A stretch of 64,000 nt of DNA. Source: Rubrivivax sp. (GTDB taxonomy: Bacteria; Pseudomonadota; Gammaproteobacteria; Burkholderiales; Burkholderiaceae_C). Positions 42,001 to 48,873 of this stretch are shown in pieces. Under the pieces are notes generated by a model, which saw nothing but the letters and a program-made list of their open reading frames with translations, searched no databases and had not been told where the DNA came from. The DNA is taken from NCBI GenBank assembly GCA_016719535.1, contig JADJYX010000022.1, positions 124,001 to 188,000 on the forward strand, given 5' to 3'. The first letter of the stretch is position 1, and each line of letters starts with the position of its first letter. A program made the translations under genes and the position numbers.

Positions 42001-42291
42001 CACGAAGCGCCCGATCTTCAGGCCGACCTGGCGGCCTTCGGACAGAAACACCGGTTCACCGCAGGCGCGGTTGATCAGCGACAGCGCCTGGCGCAGGCTG
42101 GCCAGCGCCGCCGCCTCGGTGGCGTCGCCCCACAGCAGCGCCGCCAGCTGCTCACGCCGGGTCGGGTGGGGCCCGGCCAGCGCCAGCCAGGCCAGCAGCG
42201 CTTCGGTCTTGCGCGTCGGCAGACGCGCCGGCCGGTCATCGGGCCGTCGGAGTTCGAAAGCGCCAAGCAGCGACAGGCGAAACAGATTCAC
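39049..42291 (-). CDS. Large BTAD/AAA/TPR transcriptional regulator
   Basis: A 1080-residue SARP/LuxR-like activator. Residues 1-90 form an OmpR-like winged helix (LPTRKTEALLAWLAL, REQLAALLWGD). A bacterial transcriptional activation domain (about 95-245; ending RELGAEPEPATRQLYNDLL) follows. An NTPase module has Walker A LGEAGLGKTRLADE near 297 and Walker B-like LLVLEDLHWCDD near 413. The C-terminal 400 residues are TPR-like repeats. Start is GTG at 42291. It is divergent (196 bases) from the PEP-CTERM protein gene, a plausible target. Signal sensed is unknown. Confidence 0.88.
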   Translation of the reverse strand: MNLFRLSLLGAFELRRPDDRPARLPTRKTEALLAWLALAGPHPTRREQLAALLWGDATEAAALASLRQALSLINRACGEPVFLSEGRQVGLKIGRFVVDARLVEAAAVVDDPARLVEAATACRGELLAGLALAEPAFDDWLQAQRRHLNERALQLNLRLLQLPSPALPAETAIQAGLRLLDLDPLHEAGHRALMQCYAAQGRRAAALQQYQVCVNVLQRELGAEPEPATRQLYNDLLRQQLPASDGAAASRPARPALPTAVHEAPLVGRSAEWARLLQALEQSRAGRGTTLALLGEAGLGKTRLADELAARAAAAGIGVVVGRCHESQQLIPFAPWLEVLRAAGVAADPGLLHALGPAARADLADLLPELAASPPRRDADSAGPARQARLFDAVLRSWSLLCEGGPWLLVLEDLHWCDDVSLRLLAALSRRATNWPLLILASAREEELALADGLRRTLRELSLDAAPGNPRRLTLQPLSRADTATLVAALARPGSDGQAAARLADRVWAASEGNPFVVVEAVRALAIDAPAPAAGAGATLPERVRDLVAGQVDRLGADARRLLAVLAVAGRETPFAVLQRAAGLPEAAAAEALEELVRRHLARLVDDSFDVLHARARQAVLDGLLPPTRQALHLGLAEAIESLAGGGASPLRDRLAHHYAQTDRHDKAAGELSRLAWRAAHEGAHGQSLDLLDQALAHAACLPPSAAGVRRELLLQRARSLFFVGRFGELMTLLLPLQAEIDAAGDPLTAAAYYLRRGSTRSYLGEHAGAVADAQRALHEATACDDRATMGKAHFLLSLECFWAQPELGVAHGERAVGLLEGSPERWWTGQACWILGLNLSYRGRFEEGLDMQARAAALAEALGDRRLASYAAWTTGFIHTLAGDLALAIASCRRSLQLAVDPLNRMTTLGILSLALVEHGDADEALQRLDEAIPQAQQFRIPQMQGLFLGFRGHALALRGEPDAARAAAREGIAITHASNYLYGRGWGERVLARIERGGADPQAAEAMLRTALATFDGMGAPFEAARTRQELAQWLAVDGRVADARVLAEAARAMLATLPLPRQQLQARQLCDRLAALA

Positions 42292-42487
42292 GGGGCACCC
42301 CCAAAGCCTTCGGCCGGCCCCGCCCGTCGGGAGACTTCCCCTGCGGCCGGGCGGGACTGACGGCAGGCCGGCGTCGGCATTTTGCGGTCTTGTGATGGGG
42401 CCCGGCTATACCGGCGGCACATCGGTGAAGGGGCGATGCCGGGCCCCGATCCGATCCCAGGTCCGAGGCATCAACAGGGAGATCAGC

Positions 42488-43408
42488 ATGAACGATGAGT
42501 CGAAGCGGGTTGCACGGCACCCCGGATGGCGTGTTGCAGGGACCACGCTGCTGCTGGCCGCACTCAGCCTGCCGGCGCTGCCGGCGGCGGCGGCCGTGGT
42601 CTTCCAGGGCTGGAATGCGGGCGTATCGGCCACGCGCTTCGACTGGTCCAGCGACTTGTTCAACCCGCAACTTCTGGGGCTGCCCGACATCGCCTGCGTC
42701 TATTCGCAAGCGACGGCCACCTGCGCCGACAGCCGCTACCCGCATGGCGTCACCACGCCACCCGGTCTGCCGGCTTTCTCGCTGATCGCCGGACAGACGG
42801 TGAGCGCGCGTGCCGAGACTTCGATCGGCGGGCCGATGCGGGCCGCGCTGACGGCCGAGCTGCAGGCGGCAGGCGATATCGAAGGCGGCGTGACCCATTT
42901 TCGTTTCGACAACGCGGTGTCGTCGCTGGCCCAGTACGGCTACGGCCTGTTCACCATCGGGCAGGGGCTGGGTCTGCTGCAGTTCGGCGGCATCGGCCCG
43001 CAGACGGCGCTCTACTACCACATGGAATGGGAACTGCAAGCCAGCGCCACCGACGGCGGCGCCCGCATGGACTACGACCTCGAGTTCCTGGGTGCCGACG
43101 CCACGCTGCGTGGCAGCGGCCTGCCGCTGCAGGCGCTGTCGGGCAGCCGCACGGGCAAGGTGACCGGTGTCTCGGCGCTGTCGCCGCAGTTTCTGTTCGG
43201 CCTGCACACGCCGGCCGGCGTGGGCACGCCGCAGACGCGGGCCACGGGCTCGCTGGACATCTGGCTGACCTTCTCGACGCAGCCCATCTTCGATCTGCCG
43301 GATGACGGCGGCCCTGGCGGCGGCACCGTCCCGGAGCCTGCGCCCTGGGTGCTGATGGGGGCGGCCGCACTGGCGGCGGGTACAAGCCGTCGACGCAAGC
43401 AACTGTGA
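42488..43408 (+). CDS. PEP-CTERM sorting domain protein
   Basis: A 306-residue exported protein. The N-terminal signal (about 1-38, cleaved after AAA) and the C-terminal tail from 281 starting VPEPAPWVLMGAAALAAG and ending in RRRK make a PEP-CTERM signal: VPEP, a hydrophobic span and basic residues. Exosortase (EpsH/XrtA-like), encoded elsewhere, would cleave it during export with exopolysaccharide. The mature part (about 39-275) has no family I recognise; it is rich in strands and Gly. Divergent from the BTAD regulator. The ATG at 42488 is 7 bases after a GGGAGA ribosome site. Confidence 0.88.
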   Translation: MNDESKRVARHPGWRVAGTTLLLAALSLPALPAAAAVVFQGWNAGVSATRFDWSSDLFNPQLLGLPDIACVYSQATATCADSRYPHGVTTPPGLPAFSLIAGQTVSARAETSIGGPMRAALTAELQAAGDIEGGVTHFRFDNAVSSLAQYGYGLFTIGQGLGLLQFGGIGPQTALYYHMEWELQASATDGGARMDYDLEFLGADATLRGSGLPLQALSGSRTGKVTGVSALSPQFLFGLHTPAGVGTPQTRATGSLDIWLTFSTQPIFDLPDDGGPGGGTVPEPAPWVLMGAAALAAGTSRRRKQL

Positions 43409-43492
43409 TGCAATGCGCCCGCGGCAGTGTCGCGGGCGTGCCGGCCGGGGCCGGCGCCGGTCGCTGCCTGTGCAACCGCCCAGGAGCGCTCC

Positions 43493-44017
43493 ATGTCCAC
43501 CGCCACCAGCAGCCCTGAATGGGAAGTGCTCCCCGCCGAAGGCCACGACGCGCAGGCCGTGGCCGAGCGCTGCCGCAAGATGGTCAGGCGCCGTGCGCTG
43601 ATGGCCGCCGGCGTGGCGATGGTGCCGCTGCCGGGGCTGGACTGGCTCACCGACGTCGGCATCCTGGTCGAGCTGCTGCCGCGCATCAATGCCGCCTTCG
43701 GCCTCAGCACCGAGCAGATCGAGCGCCTGGCGCCCGACCGCCGCATCGTCGTCTACAAGGCCATCAGCACCGGCGGCGGCCTGCTGATCGGCAAGGTGGT
43801 GACGCGCGAGCTGGTGCTGTGGATGCTCAAGCTGGTGGGTGTGCGGCTGACGACGCAGCAGGTGGCCAAATTCGTGCCCCTCGCTGGGCAGGCGGTATCG
43901 GCCGCATTGACCTATTCGGCGCTGCGCTATGTGTGCGAACAGCACATCCGCCAGTGCATCGAGGTGCAGCGCCTGCTGGCGCTGCCGGCGCCGACCGAAC
44001 AGGCGACCCCGACCTGA
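43493..44017 (+). CDS. DUF697-like membrane-associated protein
   Basis: A 174-residue protein with the pattern of DUF697 (YcjF/TIGR01620-related): VAMVPLPGLDWLTDVGILVELLPRINAAFGLS (residues 42-73) and a second hydrophobic helix near 92-113 (AISTGGGLLIGKVVTRELVLWMLKL). Two or three membrane-associated helices are likely. DUF697 proteins often accompany stress-linked GTPases, but none is adjacent. CAGGAGCG lies before the ATG. tRNA-Pro begins 25 bases after the stop. Confidence 0.78.
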   Translation: MSTATSSPEWEVLPAEGHDAQAVAERCRKMVRRRALMAAGVAMVPLPGLDWLTDVGILVELLPRINAAFGLSTEQIERLAPDRRIVVYKAISTGGGLLIGKVVTRELVLWMLKLVGVRLTTQQVAKFVPLAGQAVSAALTYSALRYVCEQHIRQCIEVQRLLALPAPTEQATPT

Positions 44018-44027
44018 GCCCGCCCCG

Positions 44028-44033
44028 TACAAT
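44028..44033 (+). promoter_or_regulatory. Candidate -10 box for tRNA-Pro
   Basis: TACAAT ends nine bases before the tRNA-Pro 5' end, as expected for a direct tRNA promoter. The -35 region (GACCCC) is weak. Confidence 0.45.
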
Positions 44034-44042
44034 CGTCGGCAT

Positions 44043-44119
44043 CGGGGTGTAGCGCAGCCTGGTAGCGCAACTGGTTTGGGACCAGTGGGTCGAAGGTTCG
44101 AATCCTTTCACCCCGACCA
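44043..44119 (+). tRNA. tRNA-Pro (UGG anticodon)
   Basis: A 77-nt cloverleaf including an encoded CCA. The acceptor CGGGGTG pairs with CACCCCG; the anticodon stem ACTGG/CCAGT holds loop TTTGGGA with anticodon TGG; the T arm carries GGTTCGAATCC. All helices pair, so the call is secure. Confidence 0.97.
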
Positions 44120-44124
44120 ATCTT

Positions 44125-44928
44125 CTAGCTTCTCTGACGCACCGCCAGGCTCTGCGTCGCGCGGCCGATGAGGCCGGTCTCGTCGTAGAGCGCCGACTCC
44201 GCCAGGCCGCAGCCATTGCCGCCCAGCTGGGTGCGTGCATCGAGACAGATCCATTCGCCCACCGGCCGGCGCAGCAGGTTGATCGTCAGGTCGCAGTTGA
44301 CGAAGCTGTGGCTCTGCATGTCGAACACCGCGCTGATGCCGTTGCCCGAGTCGGCAGCGACCGCCACGCGCTGGTAGGGGCTGGGTGTCTCGCCCTCGAC
44401 CAGCGGGTGCGCCAGGCGGAACCAGGCGCAGCAGGGCCCGGCGAAGAAGCGGCCGGCGGCGATGCGGTTCTCGACCAGGTCGCCATAGCCACGCTGGCGC
44501 CTGGCGAAGGGCATCACGATCGGCTCGGACTCCGCCGGCGGCCGGGGCGCCACCGGCAGCGGGTGGCCGGGCGTGCCGGGCGGCACGGGCTCGTTGACCT
44601 CACGCTGCATCAGCGCGGTGAAGCGCGCCACCTCCTTGCCGTGGCCGAGCAGCCGCGCCGCATAGTGCGCGGCATTGCGGCCGACATAGTCCGCGTGCAC
44701 CTCGATCCGCAGTTCGCCCAGCGGGACGGGGCGCAGCAGGTTGCCGGTCAGGCGGGCCAGGTGCGTCAGTCCATGCGCAGCGGCGGCGTGCTCGATGGCG
44801 CGGCACACCAATGCGGTTGGCGGACCGGCATGCTGGTGCCCCGGGTCCCAGGGGCCGCGGGTCAGCTCGCCGGCATGGAAGGTGTCGGCGGTGACGACCC
44901 GGTAGGCGCTGGAGGCAGGCTGGTTCAT
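44125..44928 (-). CDS. Acyl-CoA thioesterase family protein
   Basis: A 267-residue protein with the double hotdog organisation of the TesB/4HBT_3 group. The first half begins ADTFHAGELTRGPWDPGHQHAGPPTALVCRAIE; the second half ends near CDLTINLLRRPVGEWICLDARTQLGG and contains the substrate-binding-like pattern. Catalytic residues are not clear. Substrate unknown; likely medium-chain or branched acyl-CoA. The ATG at 44928 (MNQPASSAYR) gives the usual length. The region 44929-45074 upstream holds no convincing gene; an open reading frame on the minus strand there shows no family. Confidence 0.83.
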   Translation of the reverse strand: MNQPASSAYRVVTADTFHAGELTRGPWDPGHQHAGPPTALVCRAIEHAAAAHGLTHLARLTGNLLRPVPLGELRIEVHADYVGRNAAHYAARLLGHGKEVARFTALMQREVNEPVPPGTPGHPLPVAPRPPAESEPIVMPFARRQRGYGDLVENRIAAGRFFAGPCCAWFRLAHPLVEGETPSPYQRVAVAADSGNGISAVFDMQSHSFVNCDLTINLLRRPVGEWICLDARTQLGGNGCGLAESALYDETGLIGRATQSLAVRQRS

Positions 44929-45074
44929 GGTGCCAGTCTAGCGGTGCAGCGCCTCGATCCACGCGCCGGCGCGCCAGCTTCGCCTCGCGCCATTCGATGC
45001 CGCTGCCCGCTGCATCGGCCGCGGCCACCTGGTCGTCTTGCGCTTCGGTGTCCTTCAGCTGACAGTCACGACGA

Positions 45075-45616
45075 TCAGGGGCGGAACGCGGCGTCGACCA
45101 GCTCGACATGGGAGGTGCCCCGATGGGTGCTGGTCGTCGTGGACTTGACGATGGCTTGTTCCGAGGGGGCGTACCAGCAGGTCGATTCGAATTCGCCGGC
45201 GATCACGCGCACCTTCTCGTGCGCGATCACGCGCACGTCGACCGTGGTGCGTGCGGTCGAGCGGTTGTCCTTGAACAGCGTGTCGGTGACCTTTCGCCAC
45301 TGCCGGCCGACCGCGAGCGGGAACTGCAGCTGCAAGGTGTTGCTGTCTCGCCGCGCCGGCGACTCGAGGACGTTGAGATCCGGCGTCAGCCGCAGCGGCT
45401 CGCCATCTCGGTGGCGTCGATGCCCTGTGCGGACATGTCGAGCACGCGCCTGACCCGGTTGGGCGTCGTCGCACGCTGTCCGTGATGGACGACGAAACGC
45501 CCTTCGTCAACGGCCTTCAGCAGCGGCCGCTCGGCGGTCTGAGCCGGGGCCGACGCGGGGAAACTCACGGCCGCCAGCAGGGCTGCAACCAAGGTGGGCC
45601 GGCGTGGGAGGGGCAT
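45075..45616 (-). pseudogene. Exported protein gene broken by a one-base deletion
   Basis: From ATG 45616 the frame encodes a signal peptide (MPLPRRPTLVAALLAAVSFP, cleaved near APA) and then VDEGRFVVHHGQRA...ATEMASRCG before stopping at 45386. The next frame continues LTPDLNVLESPARRDSNTL...VELVDAAFRP to the stop at 45075. Adding one G near 45405-45408 restores EDGEPLRLTPD, giving exactly 181 codons. The family is not recognised; the mature 155 residues look like a beta-rich periplasmic domain with FESTCWYAP near the end. Real mutation or sequence error. Confidence 0.72.
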
Positions 45617-45803
45617 CGGAACCACCAGCTTCCCGCCCATCGCGACACGAAACCGGTGGGCCGGATGCCACCGCGGGCGGTGCGGCCAGCGTACGCCGGC
45701 ACGGCGGCGGCGGCAAGCGCACGGGCCGGCCATGGACAATCACCGTCGGACCGGGTGCACGCCGCCTGGTGCTGCCCGTCTCCAACCCGAAAGGAAGCTT
45801 CCC

Positions 45804-46808
45804 GTGAAATCGAGCATCGGCATGATCGGCGTCGGCCTGATGGGCCACGGCATCGCCAGCAACCTCGTCAAGCACGGCCACGCGCTGACCGTGCTGGACC
45901 ACCCGGGCAACCAGCCGCTCGATGCCTTGAAGGCGGCCGGTGCCGCGGTGCAGCCCACGCTGCAGGGCGTGGCCGCGGCGGCCGACGTGATCATCCTGTG
46001 CGTCACCGGTTCGCCCCAGGTCGAGGCCATCGTGCTGGGTGACGACGGGTTGCTGAAGCACCTGCGCCCGGGCACGGTGATCGTCGACTGTTCCACCGCG
46101 GTGCCGACCTCCACCGAGCGTGTGGCGGCGGCGGTGCTCGCCGCCGGCGGCCGCTTCGTCGACGCGCCGATGACGCGCACGCCGAAGGAGGCGGCCGAGG
46201 GCCGGCTCAACCTGCTGGTGGGCGGCGATGCGGCGCTGTTTGCCGAACTGCGCCCGCTGCTGGCGTGCTTTGCCGAGAACATCACCCACTGCGGCGGCAT
46301 CGGCGCCGGCCACCGCATGAAGCTGCTGCACAACTTCGTCTCGCTGGGCGGTGCGGCGCTGATCGCGGAAGCCGCGGCCTGCGCACGCCGCGGTGGCGTG
46401 GCGCCGGAGGTCTTCGTCGACGTGCTGGCCAAGGGCGGTGGCGGTGGCGTGGCGCTGGAGCGCGTGCGCCCCTACCTGGTGAGCGGCGACGCCAGCACGC
46501 TGAAATTTGCGATGTCCAACGCCGTCAAGGACCTGGGTTACTACGCCACCATGGCCGCTGACGCCGGTGCCGCGCATGCCATCGCCGATGGCGTGCGCGC
46601 CAGCTACGAGCGCGGCGTGCAGGTGCTGGGGGCCGGCAGCTTCGTGCCGACGCTGGTGGATGCTACTCGCTCGCGACTGAGCGAGCGAATGGCCTACTCG
46701 CTCGCGACTGAGCCTGCGTCACGATGCGCCCGGAAGCCCGCCGCGCGCCTTCAGCCGCGCGGCGAGGTCGATGCGCGGCAGCGGTGCGCCCGCATCGCCG
46801 TCGGCTGA
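45804..46808 (+). CDS. NAD(P)-dependent beta-hydroxyacid dehydrogenase
   Basis: 3-hydroxyisobutyrate dehydrogenase-like enzyme. The Rossmann motif IGMIGVGLMGHGIASNL is near the N-terminus; the substrate motif FVDAPMTRTPKEAAEG and catalytic lysine in GAGHRMKLLHNFVSLG are present. The family is usually about 290 residues; here 334. The last 45 or so residues (from DATRSRLSE) come from a duplicated palindrome and from antisense of the uvrD-like gene, so the native stop seems lost or the gene extended. GTG start at 45804 follows AAAGGAAG. It overlaps the convergent helicase by 90 bases. Confidence 0.88.
   Translation: MKSSIGMIGVGLMGHGIASNLVKHGHALTVLDHPGNQPLDALKAAGAAVQPTLQGVAAAADVIILCVTGSPQVEAIVLGDDGLLKHLRPGTVIVDCSTAVPTSTERVAAAVLAAGGRFVDAPMTRTPKEAAEGRLNLLVGGDAALFAELRPLLACFAENITHCGGIGAGHRMKLLHNFVSLGGAALIAEAAACARRGGVAPEVFVDVLAKGGGGGVALERVRPYLVSGDASTLKFAMSNAVKDLGYYATMAADAGAAHAIADGVRASYERGVQVLGAGSFVPTLVDATRSRLSERMAYSLATEPASRCARKPAARLQPRGEVDARQRCARIAVG
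46663..46712. repeat. Duplicated 19-bp palindromic element
   Basis: CTACTCGCTCGCGACTGAG occurs at 46663-46681 and again at 46694-46712, 31 bases apart. The first copy with its flank forms CGCTCGC-GACTGA-GCGAGCG (7-bp stem, 6-nt loop); a second pairing spans the two copies. It ends 6 bases from the stop of the uvrD-like gene and lies within the 3' extension of the dehydrogenase. It may act as a terminator for the helicase or be a small mobile palindromic repeat. Confidence 0.8.
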
Positions 46809-48806
46809 CGGCGCCTGCGGCGCGACGTGGTCGAACAGCCCGTCCAGCGCCGACGGGATGAAGCGCGAGCGCGCCGCATACAGGTGGCGGCTGCCCCAGG
46901 CGCGCTGCTGCGTGACGTGGAAGCGCTGCGGCAGCAGCAGGTGCAGCCGCTCCTGCGCGCGTGTCATCGCCACGTAGAGCAGTCGGCGCTCCTCGTCGAT
47001 CTCGGCCGCGCTGCCGGTGGCCAGGTCGGCCGGCATGCAGCCGTCGACGACGTTGAGCACGTGCACCGAATGCCATTCCTGGCCCTTGGCCGAGTGGATG
47101 GTCGACAGGATCAGGTAGTCCTCGTCGCGGTGCGGCGCTCCGGCTTCGTCGCTGCTGGCCTCGGGCGGGTCCAGCGTCAGTTCGGTCAGGAAGTGCTCGC
47201 GGCCGCGGTAGCCGGCGGCCAGGCGCGCCAGCTGCGCCAGGTCGGCGCTGCGCACTGGCGCGTCGTCGCCGTGCAGGCGTGGCAGTTGCGCCTGCAACCA
47301 GGTGATGGCGGGGGCTATCGCCGCCGGCCAGGGGGTGTCGCGCTGCATCAACAGGGCCAGCGTCTCGCGCAGGTCGGCCCAGTCGGCGCGCGCCCGCGGC
47401 GGTGGCTGCCAGGCCAGCAGCGCGGCGCCGGGGTCGGCGCTGGCGTCCATCGCATCGAGCAGCTGCATCGCCGCTGCCGGCCCGATGCCGCTGGCCAGCC
47501 GCGCGACGCGAAAACCCGCCAGCCGGCAGCGCAGGTTGTGCGTCCAGCGCAGCAGGCTCACCGCATCCTTCACATGCGCCGCCTCCAGGAAGCGCAGGCC
47601 GCCGAACTTGACGAAGGGGATGCGCCGGCGCGCGAGCTCCAGTTCCAGCGCGGCGCTGTGGTGCGAGGTGCGGAACAGCACCGCCTGCTGCGTCAGCTTC
47701 GTGCCTTCCTCGCGCTGGCGCAGCACGGCGTCGGCCACCCAGCGCGCCTGATCCGCCTCGTCGGCCACGTGCACCAGCTGCGGCTTGTGCGACGAGGCCT
47801 TGTCGCTCCACAGCGTCTTGGCAAAGCGCCGGCTGGCCTGCGCGATCACCGCATTGGCCGCCGCCAGCAGCGGCTGCGTGCTGCGGTAGTTGCGCTCGAG
47901 CATCAGCATGCGCGCCGGTGGCGTGAAACGTTGGGGGAACTCGAGCAGGTTGTCGACGTCGGCAGCGCGAAAGCCGTAGATCGCCTGCGCGTCGTCGCCG
48001 ACCACCGTGACGCCGCGGCCGTCGGGCTTGAGGGCGTGCAGGATCAGCGCCTGCAGGCGGTTGGTGTCCTGGTATTCGTCGACCAGCACATGGTCGAAGC
48101 GCGCGCCCATCGCGCGTGCGATCGCCGGTTCCTGCACCGCCAGCTGCCAGTACAGCAGCAGGTCGTCGTAGTCGAGCACGCGCTGCGTCTGCTTGGCCTC
48201 GGTATAGGCGGCAAACAGGCGCTCCAGCTCGGGCTGCCACTCGGCGCACCAGGGGTAATGCGCGGCCAGCACCTGGCCCAGCGGCTGCGCGCTGTTGAGC
48301 GTGCGCGACAGCATGGCCAGCGCGGTGCGCGCCAGCGGAAAGCGGCGCTCGCTGTCGTGCAGGCCGAGCCGGGTGCGCACGAGCGCCAGCAGTTCCTCGG
48401 CATCGCTGCGGTCGATCACGCTGAAGTCCTCGCACAGCCCCAGGCTGTCGGCATGCTCGCGCAGCAGCCGCGCGGCCACCGAATGGAAGGTGCCGCACCA
48501 GGGCAGTTCGGGCGGGCGCAGGGTCGAGCGCAGGCCCAGCGCCTGGTGCAGCACCCGTCCGGCGCGGCGTTCCATCTCGGCAGCGGCGCGGCGCGAGAAG
48601 CTCAGCAGCAGGATGCGCCGCGGGTCGGCACCGTCCAGCACCAGCCGCGCCAGCCGCGCGGCCAGCATCATGGTCTTGCCCGAGCCGGCGCCGGCCACCA
48701 CCAGCAGAGGGCCGTCGCCGTGCATCACCGCCGTGCGCTGTTCGGGGTTGAGCGCGTCGAAGGGCGAGGCCAGGGCGGGTGCGGGCGGGGCGGCGAGGGG
48801 GGTCAC
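46719..48806 (-). CDS. UvrD/Rep-type superfamily 1A DNA helicase
   Basis: A 695-residue 3'-5' helicase. The motifs are in order: Q-motif LNPEQRTAV, Walker A VAGAGSGKT, II HVLVDEYQDTN, III VVGDDAQAIYGFRAAD, IV MLERNYRST, V ILSTIHSAKGQEWHSVHVLNVVDG, VI LLYVAMTRAQERL. This branch is the Rep/UvrD-like group in beta-proteobacteria and may not be the main UvrD. Start is GTG at 48806 or GTG at 48815; TATACA lies just before the latter on the same strand. Divergent from the AarF gene. Converges on the dehydrogenase. Confidence 0.9.
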   Translation of the reverse strand: MTPLAAPPAPALASPFDALNPEQRTAVMHGDGPLLVVAGAGSGKTMMLAARLARLVLDGADPRRILLLSFSRRAAAEMERRAGRVLHQALGLRSTLRPPELPWCGTFHSVAARLLREHADSLGLCEDFSVIDRSDAEELLALVRTRLGLHDSERRFPLARTALAMLSRTLNSAQPLGQVLAAHYPWCAEWQPELERLFAAYTEAKQTQRVLDYDDLLLYWQLAVQEPAIARAMGARFDHVLVDEYQDTNRLQALILHALKPDGRGVTVVGDDAQAIYGFRAADVDNLLEFPQRFTPPARMLMLERNYRSTQPLLAAANAVIAQASRRFAKTLWSDKASSHKPQLVHVADEADQARWVADAVLRQREEGTKLTQQAVLFRTSHHSAALELELARRRIPFVKFGGLRFLEAAHVKDAVSLLRWTHNLRCRLAGFRVARLASGIGPAAAMQLLDAMDASADPGAALLAWQPPPRARADWADLRETLALLMQRDTPWPAAIAPAITWLQAQLPRLHGDDAPVRSADLAQLARLAAGYRGREHFLTELTLDPPEASSDEAGAPHRDEDYLILSTIHSAKGQEWHSVHVLNVVDGCMPADLATGSAAEIDEERRLLYVAMTRAQERLHLLLPQRFHVTQQRAWGSRHLYAARSRFIPSALDGLFDHVAPQAPSADGDAGAPLPRIDLAARLKARGGLPGAS

Positions 48807-48873
48807 GGGCGACACTGTATAGGCAACCAGGATGCGACCGCCCGGCGGTACAGGTGCGGGTGATACTTGCGCC

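Noticed and set aside
42292..42487. Sigma-54 promoter for the PEP-CTERM gene
   Set aside because: No GG-N10-GC pair with consensus context; TTTGC near 42380 has the wrong spacing.
44929..45074. Possible gene remnant upstream of the thioesterase
   Set aside because: A short open minus-strand frame without recognisable protein features; could be chance at this GC content.
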